Origin: an uncultured Lachnospiraceae bacterium
GTDB taxonomy: Bacteria > Bacillota > Clostridia > Lachnospirales > Lachnospiraceae
DNA length: 64,000 nucleotides
Direction: 5' to 3'
Assembly: GCA_947652735.1 (NCBI GenBank)
Contig: CANTEG010000009.1
Coordinates: 1-64,000 of the forward strand
Of this stretch, positions 17,261-26,667 are shown piece by piece; within the stretch, counting starts at the first letter, position 1; each line of letters opens with the position of its first letter. The notes beneath the pieces are model-generated. The model saw only the letters and a program-made list of their open reading frames with translations, was not told the origin of the DNA and searched no databases. Position numbers and translations under genes: made by a program.

Positions 17261-19336
17261 TTACCCTTTATCCGTCCGTTTTGCAATCTCTTTTTCCTGT
17301 ATCTCTGGCGGGGTCTGTTCATATCTTGCGAATGAGTAGGAGTATGTGCCGCTTCCGCCAGTTATTGAGCGTAAATCGGTATTGTAGCCGTAAAGCTCCA
17401 TGTATGGAATATCGGCAATAATTTCCTGATAACCATTTTCACCAGGGTTCATGGAAAGAATACGGGCACGACGTTTGTTTAAGTCACCCATAATATCACC
17501 CGTATATTTGTCAGGTACAAGTACCTTTAAGGAGGCTATCGGCTCCAATAAAATCGGCTTCGCTTCCATAAAACCCTTCTTGAATGCCTGGGTGGCGGCA
17601 ACCTTAAATGCCATTTCTGAGGAGTCAACAGTGTGGTATGAGCCGTCGTATAACACAGCTTTCACGCCAACGGCAGGGTATGATGCCAATGGTCCGCTTG
17701 TTACTGCCTCCTGTATTCCCTTTTCAACGGCAGGAAAATAATTTTTAGGAACAGCGCCACCGACAACACATTGGTCAAATACATATGGAGTTTCCAAATC
17801 TCCCGATGGTTCAAATGTCATTTTTACATGACCGTATTGCCCGTGTCCACCTGACTGTTTCTTATACTTATATTCAACGTCAGATTTTTTCAGTATGGTT
17901 TCACGGAATGCAATCCTTGGTTTTTCAAGCTCAATTTCTACCTTGTATCTGTCTAGAAGCTTGGAAACTACGACCTCAAGGTGTTGGTCGCCTATTCCGT
18001 ATATCAGGGTCTGACCGTTTGCGGCATCGTTTTCAATCTTGAGGGTTAAATCCTCGGACATTAACTTTTGAAGTGCCTGGGAAACCTTATCATCGTCACC
18101 TTTCTTCTTTACAGTATATCTCTTATATGTATACGGAGTGGAGATGTTCGTGCGGAGATAGGCAACAGGGGTTTTTTGTGTGGAAAGCGAATCGGTTGTT
18201 GTAACGGAAGTAAGCTTTGCCAAAGCACCTATATCGCCTGCGTGCAGTTCTTTAACTTCCTCTGGCTTATTACCACGCATTACATAAAGCTTTCCGATTT
18301 TTTCCTCAACGCCTTTGTGGTGGTTGTACAGTATGTCATCTGTTTTTAATACACCTGAATTAACTTTAATCAGGGAGTATTTTCCAATGAAAGGGTCTGC
18401 GATGGTTTTCCATACGTAAGCAGACTTTGGTTTTGAGAAATCATAGTCAGCGTTAAATATTTCGTTTGTTTTTGTGTTTATACCTGAACAGCTCCGCTTT
18501 TCAGGGCTTGGCAGGTATTTTACGATGTCGACCATCAGTGTGTAGATGCCGCGTGCAAGTGTGTTAGAGCCCATAAGCACAGGTACAATACCGCCTTCCG
18601 CCACATTCACCCTAAGTGCCTGCCTGATTTCGTTTTCTGAAAATTCATCGCCATTAAAATAACGCTCAAGAAAATCATCATTTGTCTCAGCCACAGCCTC
18701 CATAAGGGCTGTTCGGCATATCGTTAAGTTTTCCATGGAATATTCAGGAACATCCATCTTTTCCACGTCGCCATGCGTGGTCCAGCGTTTTGCACGCTGT
18801 TGTAAAACATTTACATATCCGACAAATTCCTTATTTTCACGCACAGGAAGATGAAACGGTGCAATGCATTTGCCGTACATATCCTGTAAATCCTGTACAA
18901 CCTGCCTGTAGCTTGCGTTATCGTTATCCATATTTGTAACGAATATCATGCGTGGCAGCTTATATTTTTCACATATTTCCCATGCTTTTTTTGTTCCGAC
19001 TTCAATGCCGTTTTTGCCTGATACAACGATAATGGCAGCATCGGAGGCTGATACCGCTTCCTCAACCTCTCCAACAAAATCAAATGCACCGGGAGTATCT
19101 AAAATATTAACCTTTGTATCTTCCCATATAATGGGAACAATGGATGTGTTGACAGAGATATGCCGTTTCATTTCCTCCTTGTCATAATCGCTGATTGTAT
19201 TGCCGTCAGTTACCTTTCCCATTCGTGTTGTCATCTTGGCAAGATATGCCATGGCTTCCACCAGGCTTGTTTTTCCACATCCGCTGTGACCGAGCAATAC
19301 AACATTTCTAATCTTGTCTGTGGTGTAAATATTCAT
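17261..19336 (-). CDS. EF-G-like translation GTPase paralogue
   Basis: 691 residues with the EF-G domain order. G1 is GHSGCGKTS, G3 is DTPGAFDF, domain IV contains QSGGHGQYGHVKM, and the C-terminal domain has GSGTYSYSFARYEQTP. The G4 motif is T-N-M-D in FVTNMDNDNA instead of the canonical N-K-x-D, an unusual change at the guanine-specificity site. The canonical fusA lies at 58770, so this is a second copy of the EF-G-like class of unknown role (EF-G2 type). ATG 19336 is chosen because GAAAGGGGG lies 6 nt upstream. About 150 nt of leader upstream includes a small CATGG/CCATG hairpin. Confidence 0.9.
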   Translation of the reverse strand: MNIYTTDKIRNVVLLGHSGCGKTSLVEAMAYLAKMTTRMGKVTDGNTISDYDKEEMKRHISVNTSIVPIIWEDTKVNILDTPGAFDFVGEVEEAVSASDAAIIVVSGKNGIEVGTKKAWEICEKYKLPRMIFVTNMDNDNASYRQVVQDLQDMYGKCIAPFHLPVRENKEFVGYVNVLQQRAKRWTTHGDVEKMDVPEYSMENLTICRTALMEAVAETNDDFLERYFNGDEFSENEIRQALRVNVAEGGIVPVLMGSNTLARGIYTLMVDIVKYLPSPEKRSCSGINTKTNEIFNADYDFSKPKSAYVWKTIADPFIGKYSLIKVNSGVLKTDDILYNHHKGVEEKIGKLYVMRGNKPEEVKELHAGDIGALAKLTSVTTTDSLSTQKTPVAYLRTNISTPYTYKRYTVKKKGDDDKVSQALQKLMSEDLTLKIENDAANGQTLIYGIGDQHLEVVVSKLLDRYKVEIELEKPRIAFRETILKKSDVEYKYKKQSGGHGQYGHVKMTFEPSGDLETPYVFDQCVVGGAVPKNYFPAVEKGIQEAVTSGPLASYPAVGVKAVLYDGSYHTVDSSEMAFKVAATQAFKKGFMEAKPILLEPIASLKVLVPDKYTGDIMGDLNKRRARILSMNPGENGYQEIIADIPYMELYGYNTDLRSITGGSGTYSYSFARYEQTPPEIQEKEIAKRTDKG

Positions 19337-19586
19337 AAGGGACCCCCTTTCGTGGAACATCGCCGCATCTTATACTCTGCAAAATACTTGCATTTGCACA
19401 TACATGGCAAAACCATGTCCTTGACTAAAATAACGGCGCAATGTGTGTGAAGTTACGATTGCATTTACATAATAACGTATCTTGTTATCTACGCCTAATT
19501 TTAACACAATCAGGGGGTGTGTGCAATTAATATAAAATCAATGTGAATAACGAATTGTCATTTTTCGAAACGTCACTCCAAATAAA

Positions 19587-19640
19587 AATTGCCGATTTAG
19601 GCTTCCTTCACGGAATTACCTGAAACCGGCAATTTTTTTT
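19587..19640 (-). terminator. Bidirectional terminator after hsp20
   Basis: AATTGCCGATTTAGG (19587-19601) pairs with CCTGAAACCGGCAATT (19619-19634), flanked by T runs on both strands. It ends the minus-strand hsp20 transcript. The 19337-19586 stretch is the leader/promoter region of the EF-G paralogue, with no gene seen. The stem resembles that of the terminator at 25361. Confidence 0.8.
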
Positions 19641-19697
19641 ACACTATACATTTATCTAAATGGAAGTGATTTTGTCTTGATAAACTTGGTGTGCGTG

Positions 19698-20174
19698 TTA
19701 TCCCTCAATAGCAATATATTTTTTCTCCTCAACCTGAGGTTCCTGATAGACAGGCTTAGGGATGGATAGCTTCAACACGCCGCTTTCATATTTTGCATGA
19801 ATGTCCTCCTGCCTGATGTCTTCTCCGACATAGAAGGAGCGGCTCATGCTGCCGGCATAACGCTCATGGCGGACATATTTGCCTGTTTTGGTTTCTTTCT
19901 CGTCCTTGTTAAGACCCTTTGCTGCCTTAATTATCAGATATCCACCGGTAAGTTCAAGGGAAAGTTCATCCTTCTTAAAGCCTGGCAGGTCAACGTCTAC
20001 TTCGTAGCAGTCATCATGCTCCTGCACATCCGTCTTCATCATATTGGCTGCATTGTGTCCGTACAGCTTCTTTTGGACTTTTTGCATCGCTCTGTCATCC
20101 CATACAGGAAAATCAAAAAATCCGTCAAAGAAATCGTCAAATAAATTTTCTCTAAAAATACTAGGTGTCATCAT
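19698..20174 (-). CDS. hsp20: Hsp20/alpha-crystallin small heat-shock protein
   Basis: 158 residues. N-terminal aromatic segment FDDFFDGFFDFPVWDDR, alpha-crystallin domain from about residue 45 (YEVDVDLPGFKKDELSLEL) with the conserved YAGSMSRSFYVGE and ESGVLKLSIPK. It is an ATP-independent holdase forming large oligomers. The C-terminal I-x-I-like anchor is weak (KKYIAIEG). Tandem ATG start with GGAGAG 7 nt upstream. Controlled by a perfect CIRCE operator overlapping its promoter, so HrcA-repressed and heat inducible. Confidence 0.95.
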   Translation of the reverse strand: MMTPSIFRENLFDDFFDGFFDFPVWDDRAMQKVQKKLYGHNAANMMKTDVQEHDDCYEVDVDLPGFKKDELSLELTGGYLIIKAAKGLNKDEKETKTGKYVRHERYAGSMSRSFYVGEDIRQEDIHAKYESGVLKLSIPKPVYQEPQVEEKKYIAIEG

Positions 20175-20224
20175 AGGTCATCTCTCCTTTTCTTTCTAAA
20201 AAAATAATTTTGTGTTCTATATGT

Positions 20225-20266
20225 GTTATAACATATATATTAGCACTCGTCAATAGCGAGTGCTAA
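20225..20266 (-). promoter_or_regulatory. CIRCE operator over the hsp20 promoter
   Basis: TTAGCACTC (20240-20248), nine bases, GAGTGCTAA (20258-20266): an exact match to the HrcA operator consensus. On the minus strand a TTGACG -35 box starts inside the CIRCE loop (20248-20253), with TATAAC (20225-20230) 17 bp on, so bound HrcA would cover the promoter. Confidence 0.93.
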
Positions 20267-20352
20267 TAATTTTTGTGAAATTTTTGTGTACTTGTACAAA
20301 ATGTCAAAAACAAAAGAATTTTCACAAACATGGTCGGGATTTAAAAATAAAG

Positions 20353-20382
20353 TAACAGTTATGCCAAGTTATGTGATATAAT
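20353..20382 (+). promoter_or_regulatory. Promoter with paired AGTTATG repeats (kinase gene)
   Basis: AGTTATG at 20357-20363 and 20367-20373, a 10-bp period, followed after 3 bp by TATAAT (20377-20382). No -35 consensus is evident where expected, suggesting activator dependence. The same layout lies before the hemerythrin gene at 23914. Confidence 0.6.
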
Positions 20383-20429
20383 ATGACCCATTATCAGGTT
20401 ATTTATAAAAGATATGTGGAGGAACAAAT

Positions 20430-23400
20430 ATGAAAAAGAAAAAATCTTTACAGGAGTTTATATATGCTGTTTTTCTTTTGGGTGCAATTATTATTTTATT
20501 TTTTTGGTTTACTGCACAAAACAGCAAACGGACGGAGAAACAGAATAGAGATTATGCAGCGGACTCCGCAAGGATGAAGGCAGAACAGATTGATGACGAA
20601 TTGAATAATGCCATGAGCCGAATTGATACATATGCATATTTTGTAGGAGAGAGTTTGACTGAGCCAAAGATTACGGCACAGATGCTTGAAAAAATGGAAG
20701 AAAATTCCCAGTTTGATGCTATTATGTTTACGGATCTTGACGGTGTGGACTATGCGTCTGACGGACGGACTGCCGATGTTATGAATCGATTTTTTTATAC
20801 GGATGGGATTAGTGGAAACAGTAATATTGAAGTTATATTTGACCCCCATTTTTTTAATGAGACAATGGTATGCTTTTATGCACCTGTATATTATAAGGGA
20901 CAGGTCATAGGTGTACTTCGGGGTGCCTTCTTGGCTGAGGAGTACTTGAAAAGTATGCTTAATACTACATATTTTGGAGAGAAAGCCCAGGTATTTTTGT
21001 GTTCATCAGACGGCAGAGTAATTGCAAGCTCTAACGATCGGGATTATGAGGGACACCTGCTTGATGCGTTAAAGGAAATGAACGTGATTGATCAGGTGGT
21101 AGCTGATAAGGCACGTCAGATTTTTGATAATGGTGGGGCTGAGGTCTTTGCATGTGATGCTTCTGATGAGACAGATAATTTTTGTGTAACATATTTGCCG
21201 AATAACGATTATGTTCTTGTGCAGACATTTCCAAAAAACGTAACACAACGCATGATTAAGGAAGAAAATCTTGTGGGAATTAAGCTGGAGGTTATGCTGA
21301 TTATCCTGTTTGTTGTCTACATTATAGTGATACTGATTCGGGCTAGCCGCAAACGGAAGCAGTTGGAGCTTGAAAATCGTGAGATGGGTTATATTACAAG
21401 CGGTGTGAATACATTGTTTTCGAGATTCTCCATGTTTGATTTTGAGGAGGACACCTACCAGTATCTTGCTGGTACGAAACCTGAAAATGGGGATATTGAA
21501 GACAGGGGAAGTTACCGTGATATTGTGGACAATTTGACGGGGTATGTAGAAGAAAGCCACCGTCAGGAGTTTGTTGACTTCATGGATAAAAATACGATTA
21601 TTGAGTCTATGTCAGAGCACGATGATTTACGGTATGAGTGTCCGGTAATAAAGAACGGAAAATCGGAGTGGGAGCACATGAATGTGATTTGTCTGGAAAG
21701 AAAAGACAATCAGGTGACCAAGGCGTTATTTATCCGTCAGAATATAACAGACATAAAAGAAAAAGAACTGCGTATCCAGCGGGAAAGAGCACTTGCAAAC
21801 CGTAAGGAAAGGCAGTATCAGATAGCAATTATGTCCAACTCCTTCTGCAATTTTGAGTTTAATGTAACTGAAGACATTATTGAACAGGATATTGTTATGG
21901 ATATCAAAGGACAAAATATATCCTTATTTGATATGATAGGATTGACTGCTCCCTGCAAGGCATCAGAATGCTTTGAAAAATGCAAACAGTTTGTCTTGGA
22001 GGAATCCATGGAAAATTATTCCGGCACCGTAAACATTGAGAATTTGCTTAGGTGTTATGAGCAGGGTGACAGAGAGGTTATCGCTGAGTATTGGGAAGAA
22101 ATTTCCGGTCTGGAGCAGATGTGTGTGCGCCAGTCTTTTGTAATGACGAAGGACGAGGATACAGGAGACATTATGGCTATGGTGGTGTCAAAGGATATCA
22201 CAGAGCAGGTGAAAAAGCAGAGAGAGCAGACCCAGGCACTTCAGGATGCGTTGATGCAGGCACAGCATGCCAACAAGGCAAAGACTACATTTTTGTCAAA
22301 TATGTCCCATGATATTCGTACACCTATGAATGCCATAATAGGATTTTCAACGATTGCAATCAGCCATATTGACAATCGGGAACAGGTTTTGGACAGCTTG
22401 CAAAAAGTTCTTTCCTCAAGTAATCATTTGCTCAGCCTCATAAATGATGTTTTGGACATGAGCAGGATAGAAAGCGGAAAGGTACAGATTAAAGAGCAGG
22501 ATTGTAATATTTCTGAGCTGATGCACAATTTGGTAAATATTATTCAGCCGCAAATTAAAGCAAAGCAGCTTGAATTATTTATCGATACCTTTGAGGTTGC
22601 CAATGAAGATGTTATAGCTGATCCTTTGAAACTGAATCAGGTGTTTATCAATCTGTTAAGCAATGCTGTAAAGTATACGCCGGCAGGAGGAACCATATCA
22701 TTCCGAATTATGCAGAAGACTACATTTCGGCATGGATATGGGGACTATACGTTTATTATTAAGGATAATGGTATCGGAATGTCGCAGGATTTTGTGGAAC
22801 ATATCTTTGAACCTTTTGAGAGAGAGTCTACTGTGACACAAAGCGGTATTCAGGGAACAGGTCTTGGAATGGCAATTACAAAAAATATTGTAGAGATGAT
22901 GAACGGTACCATCAACGTTGAGAGTACGGTAGGCAAAGGCAGCACATTTACGGTAGAATTAGGACTAAAGCTACAGGATACGGAAAAAACAGATGAACAG
23001 ATTAAAGAACTTGAAGGTTTGAGGGCACTGGTTGTGGACGATGACCTTAATATATGTGACAGTGTAGATAAAATGCTAAAGCAAATCGGACTTCGTTCAG
23101 AGTGGACAACCTCCGGAAGAGAGGCAGTGTACCGCGCTAAGGCGGCCCACGATGAGGGGGACTCCTATCATACATTTATCATAGATTGGCAGATGCCGGG
23201 ACTGAGTGGAGTAGAAACTGCAAAGAAAATTCGGGATGCAGTTGGCAATGAGGCACCTATCATAATTTTGACAGCATATGATTGGACTGATATTGAGGAA
23301 GAGGCAAAGGCGGCGGGTGTTACTGCTTTTTGTGCAAAACCTATGTTTATGTCAGATTTGAAGACAGTACTTCTTGCCGCTAACAACTTGTTGGAAAAGC

Positions 23401-23816
23401 AGGTTGAGGCACCAGAGTGGACACTGGCTGATTTCAGCGGAAAGCGTATTCTTCTTGTTGAGGACATTGAACTAAATCGTGAGATAGCGCAGATGATTTT
23501 GGAAGAAACTGGATTTGTTGTGGACACGGCACCAGACGGAACAGATGCGGTGGCAATGATGGAAAAAGCGGAAGAAAATTATTATGACGCAATTTTAATG
23601 GATGTGCAGATGCCTATTATGAATGGATATGAAGCGACTAGGACGATACGAAGACTTGCCAGAAAAGATGTAAAGGATTTACCTATTATTGCCATGACGG
23701 CGAATGCATTAGAGGAAGATAAGGAGGCGGCATTGATGAATGGAATGAATGCCCATATTGCAAAGCCGCTTGATATGGATGTCTTTATATCCGTGCTCAG
23801 AAAATTTCTTGGATAA
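20430..23816 (+). CDS. Hybrid sensor histidine kinase with two receiver domains
   Basis: 1128 residues. TM1 at 11-29, an extracellular Cache-like sensor to about 280 (IMFTDLDGVDYASDG, APVYYKGQVIGVLRGAF), TM2 at about 288-306, two PAS-like segments to about 580 and a short coiled coil. The HisKA domain has H627 in SNMSHDIRTPMNAIIGF; the ATPase has LSNAVKYTP, DNGIGM and GTGLGMAI. Receiver 1 has D919 (IIDWQMPG) and receiver 2 has D1058 (LMDVQMPIMNG). No output domain, so it signals through phosphorelay or protein contact. GGAGG 7 nt before ATG. It shares a promoter element with the following hemerythrin-receiver gene, which may be its partner. Confidence 0.93.
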   Translation: MKKKKSLQEFIYAVFLLGAIIILFFWFTAQNSKRTEKQNRDYAADSARMKAEQIDDELNNAMSRIDTYAYFVGESLTEPKITAQMLEKMEENSQFDAIMFTDLDGVDYASDGRTADVMNRFFYTDGISGNSNIEVIFDPHFFNETMVCFYAPVYYKGQVIGVLRGAFLAEEYLKSMLNTTYFGEKAQVFLCSSDGRVIASSNDRDYEGHLLDALKEMNVIDQVVADKARQIFDNGGAEVFACDASDETDNFCVTYLPNNDYVLVQTFPKNVTQRMIKEENLVGIKLEVMLIILFVVYIIVILIRASRKRKQLELENREMGYITSGVNTLFSRFSMFDFEEDTYQYLAGTKPENGDIEDRGSYRDIVDNLTGYVEESHRQEFVDFMDKNTIIESMSEHDDLRYECPVIKNGKSEWEHMNVICLERKDNQVTKALFIRQNITDIKEKELRIQRERALANRKERQYQIAIMSNSFCNFEFNVTEDIIEQDIVMDIKGQNISLFDMIGLTAPCKASECFEKCKQFVLEESMENYSGTVNIENLLRCYEQGDREVIAEYWEEISGLEQMCVRQSFVMTKDEDTGDIMAMVVSKDITEQVKKQREQTQALQDALMQAQHANKAKTTFLSNMSHDIRTPMNAIIGFSTIAISHIDNREQVLDSLQKVLSSSNHLLSLINDVLDMSRIESGKVQIKEQDCNISELMHNLVNIIQPQIKAKQLELFIDTFEVANEDVIADPLKLNQVFINLLSNAVKYTPAGGTISFRIMQKTTFRHGYGDYTFIIKDNGIGMSQDFVEHIFEPFERESTVTQSGIQGTGLGMAITKNIVEMMNGTINVESTVGKGSTFTVELGLKLQDTEKTDEQIKELEGLRALVVDDDLNICDSVDKMLKQIGLRSEWTTSGREAVYRAKAAHDEGDSYHTFIIDWQMPGLSGVETAKKIRDAVGNEAPIIILTAYDWTDIEEEAKAAGVTAFCAKPMFMSDLKTVLLAANNLLEKQVEAPEWTLADFSGKRILLVEDIELNREIAQMILEETGFVVDTAPDGTDAVAMMEKAEENYYDAILMDVQMPIMNGYEATRTIRRLARKDVKDLPIIAMTANALEEDKEAALMNGMNAHIAKPLDMDVFISVLRKFLG

Positions 23817-23913
23817 CATGTGGCATTTGGCAGCAAATTAAATTGTATGTGCAAATAGCTGGGAAAACAAATTTAATCTGAGTTAATGTACGTAAATTAA
23901 AAAATGTAATAAC

Positions 23914-23939
23914 AGTTACGTAAAGTTATGTGTTATAAT
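23914..23939 (+). promoter_or_regulatory. Promoter with paired AGTTAYG repeats (hemerythrin gene)
   Basis: AGTTACG (23914-23920) and AGTTATG (23924-23930) with the same 10-bp period and the same 3-bp distance to TATAAT (23934-23939) as at 20357. Some 25 bp are nearly identical between the two promoters, pointing to one shared regulator or holoenzyme. Confidence 0.6.
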
Positions 23940-23981
23940 AGGAATAATGAATTGGTTATTTGTGTGGTAAGGAGGAGGAAT

Positions 23982-25349
23982 ATGGAAAATCGTTTGGTAT
24001 GGCAAGATAGATTTAATATTGGCGTTGATATTATTGATAAAGAACATAAAAAGCTATTTCGGATTATTAATAAGCTTTTCGCCTTTGGAGAAGATGAGGA
24101 GAAGAGCCAGTGGGTATGTCAGGAGGGTATTAAATATTTTAAAGACCATGCGATGAAGCATTTTGCGGATGAGGAAGCTTATATGGAGTCTATTAACTAC
24201 AGCGGACTTCAGGTACATAAGCGAATACATGATGATTTTCGTGAGAAAATTCTTCCGGCACTTCAGGAGGAATTGGAGGAAAGCGATTATTCGGAAGATG
24301 CAGTAAGCCACTTTTTGGGTGTGTGCACAGGATGGCTTTTGGGACATACGTTGACGGAAGACCGTGCCATTACAGGAAAAACCATAAGTATGTGGGATGA
24401 GCTTCTGCCTGAGGAAGCACACATTGCAATGCGTCAGGCGATTCTTCAACAAATGTACGATATGTTCCAGTTGGACGCAAAAGTTCTCAGTGAGAGCTAC
24501 GGCGGGGAGAAGTTTGGAAAAGGCATCTACTACCGCATTATTTATAGCAACGAAAAGGGCGAGAAATGGGAGAACATTTTGGTCTTTGAGGAAAACCTGT
24601 TGATTAATACGGTTGGAAAGCTCATAGGAATCAAAACGGATAAGGTGACTGTTATGCTGGTCAACGCGGTGCGGTATACTGCCAGACAATGCGTGGAACG
24701 TATTATGGAACATTTTCCAAGTTCAACCAAATATAAAATTAAATCAGAAAATTTACTTACATATGAGCAGTTTCGAAAGGTATTTGAGAGGGAGAAACCA
24801 CAGTTTAGTATGTTGTTTGATACGGGAGCAGGATATTTTGCCTACTGTGTCATCGCACCGCATTTAAATGAAAGCAGTGTTGGAACAACATCCATCAAGG
24901 CAGGAAATGCCATGTCGGAAATTGGAAATTATTTAAAGAAAAACGAGAAAAAACAAAAGGAAATGAGTCAAAAGAAGAAAATTCTTGTGGTGGATGATTC
25001 AAATGTGATGTTGCAGGCAATGAAGGAACTGCTGGACAAAGAATATGAGATGTCTTTTGCCAATTCAGGGTTATCGGCAATCAGCAGTCTCACTTTAGAC
25101 AGACCGGATTTAATACTCCTTGATTATGAAATGCCTGTATGTAATGGCAGACAGGTGTTGGAAATGATTCGTTCGGAGAAAGATTTCGCAGGGATTGCCG
25201 TAATCTTTTTGACGGGCAGGGTAGATAAGGAAAGTGTAAAACAGGTGCTGTCCTTAAAACCAGCAGGCTATCTTTCCAAAAGCTTAGAGCCTGTAGAGAT
25301 TAAGAAAAATATTGACCTTTATTTTGAAAAAGTGAGTGGAATTAAGTAA
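23982..25349 (+). CDS. Bacteriohemerythrin-receiver domain protein
   Basis: 455 residues in three parts. Residues 1-135 are a hemerythrin with di-iron ligands visible in IIDKEHKKLF, HAMKHFADEEAYME, HKRIHDDF and LLGHTLTEDRAI. Residues 150-320 resemble the CheC/CheX-like module or a degenerate phosphatase domain (VMLVNAVRYTARQCVERIMEHF, TGAGYFAYCVIAP); not certain. Residues 330-455 are a receiver domain (ILVVDDSNVML, LLDYEMPVCNG, FLTGR, LSKSLEP). ATG 23982 has GGAGGAGG 5 nt upstream. An oxygen- or iron-linked input acting with a phosphorelay is likely; it shares promoter architecture with the hybrid kinase just upstream. Confidence 0.9.
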   Translation: MENRLVWQDRFNIGVDIIDKEHKKLFRIINKLFAFGEDEEKSQWVCQEGIKYFKDHAMKHFADEEAYMESINYSGLQVHKRIHDDFREKILPALQEELEESDYSEDAVSHFLGVCTGWLLGHTLTEDRAITGKTISMWDELLPEEAHIAMRQAILQQMYDMFQLDAKVLSESYGGEKFGKGIYYRIIYSNEKGEKWENILVFEENLLINTVGKLIGIKTDKVTVMLVNAVRYTARQCVERIMEHFPSSTKYKIKSENLLTYEQFRKVFEREKPQFSMLFDTGAGYFAYCVIAPHLNESSVGTTSIKAGNAMSEIGNYLKKNEKKQKEMSQKKKILVVDDSNVMLQAMKELLDKEYEMSFANSGLSAISSLTLDRPDLILLDYEMPVCNGRQVLEMIRSEKDFAGIAVIFLTGRVDKESVKQVLSLKPAGYLSKSLEPVEIKKNIDLYFEKVSGIK

Positions 25350-25360
25350 AAAAATATTCA

Positions 25361-25416
25361 AATTGCCGGTTCGGGTTAACCTTATAGATAGGTTTCTTCA
25401 ACCGGCAATTTTATTC
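25361..25416 (+). terminator. Terminator after the hemerythrin gene
   Basis: AATTGCCGGTT (25361-25371) and AACCGGCAATT (25400-25410) form a perfect 11-bp stem followed by TTTATT. Similar stem to 19587. Confidence 0.8.
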
Positions 25417-25608
25417 CTGCTTTATGTTTAGCGGTCACAGGCATTTTATGTTGGTATATGCATAATGTTCTTAGCGGTTAATTTTTTTGAGTACTATTTA
25501 ACTTATGTTCAGTTGTCGGGAACCATTTTATTTGTTATGCTCTAATCAGCAAAGGCCGATGCACAAAACAAGATGTACAACAAATATTTGGAAAAGGAGT
25601 TGTTGTTT

Positions 25609-26667
25609 ATGAATATAGGGGAAATTATTAGGGAAAACCGTAAGAAAATCAATATGACGCAGGAGGAGATGGCAAACCGTTTGGGGGTAACGGCACCTGC
25701 GGTTAATAAGTGGGAAAATGGAAATTCCATGCCCGATATTATGCTGCTGGCACCGATTGCCAGACTTTTGGGTATCACACTTGATACATTGCTGTCTTAT
25801 AGGGAAAATCTGGCGGATGAGGAAATTAGTGCCTTTCTCGAGGAGGCGGAAAAACGACTGAGGCATGAAGAATATGATAAGGTTTTTGCATGGGCAAAGG
25901 AAACATTGGAGCAGTATCCAAACTGCGGAGAATTGATGCTGCAAATGACAGCAGTGCTTGATGCTGAGCGTATTATTAAAGAAATTCCGAATGATGCCGT
26001 CTATGACAGTTATATTTTTGATTGCTATAACCGCTGCCTGAAAAGCGGGGAGGGGAATGTGCGGCAGCGCGCTGCGGATGCTTTGTATGGATTATATATA
26101 AGAAAAGAGCAGTATGATAAGGCGGAGGACATGCTTGATTATATTCCTGAGGAAAATCCAGAAAGAAAAAGGAAGCAGGCTCAGCTTTATGGGAAAACAG
26201 GCAATATACAGGAAGCGTATAAGAAATATGAAGAGTTGCTGTTTGCAGATTATCAGATGGTAAGTGCGGCGTTTCATGGTATGTATATGCTAGCGTTACA
26301 GGACAAGGATATGGAAAAGGCACATGTATTTGCCGAAAAGCAGGAGGAGCTGGCACAGCTTTTTGAGATGGGAAGGTATCACGAGGTGTCGTGTAAGCTG
26401 GAGCTTGCAACAGTGGAACAGGATGCAGATGCAGTCATAGATATTATGGGGCAAATGATAGGTGCAATTTCAGATATTATGCATTTTACGACATCGAAGT
26501 TATATGAACATATGACGTTTCAGGAGGCAAGAGGAGAATTTTTGGAGGAGCTTAAAAGTAACCTGATTGCATGTTTTTGTGATGAGGAAAGCTACGGCTT
26601 TTTGAAGGAAGATAAGCGATACCATGAGTTGTTGAAGGGATATACGGGAAAGAAAAATGAGATGTAA
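25609..26667 (+). CDS. Xre-family regulator with helical-repeat C-terminus (RRNPP-like)
   Basis: 352 residues. Residues 1-62 are a helix-turn-helix (IRENRKKINMTQEEMANRLG, VTAPAVNKWENGNSMPD). The remaining 280 residues are all-helical with TPR-like repeats (RLRHEEYDKVFAWAKETLE, YGKTGNIQEAYKKYEELLF). This domain plan is shared with RRNPP peptide sensors such as Rgg and PlcR, but peptide sensing is inference; no candidate signal-peptide gene is seen nearby. ATG 25609 follows AAGGAG. Its stop overlaps the next gene, a secreted nuclease, by 11 nt, so the two are coupled. Confidence 0.88.
   Translation: MNIGEIIRENRKKINMTQEEMANRLGVTAPAVNKWENGNSMPDIMLLAPIARLLGITLDTLLSYRENLADEEISAFLEEAEKRLRHEEYDKVFAWAKETLEQYPNCGELMLQMTAVLDAERIIKEIPNDAVYDSYIFDCYNRCLKSGEGNVRQRAADALYGLYIRKEQYDKAEDMLDYIPEENPERKRKQAQLYGKTGNIQEAYKKYEELLFADYQMVSAAFHGMYMLALQDKDMEKAHVFAEKQEELAQLFEMGRYHEVSCKLELATVEQDADAVIDIMGQMIGAISDIMHFTTSKLYEHMTFQEARGEFLEELKSNLIACFCDEESYGFLKEDKRYHELLKGYTGKKNEM

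Noticed and set aside
17091..17339. Small plus-strand reading frame after the helicase fusion
   Set aside because: It spans the terminator and overlaps the EF-G paralogue antisense; no ribosome binding site.
19587..25416. Similar AATTGCCG stems at two terminators as a mobile repeat
   Set aside because: Similarity is confined to the stem and T run, as expected for terminators in one genome.
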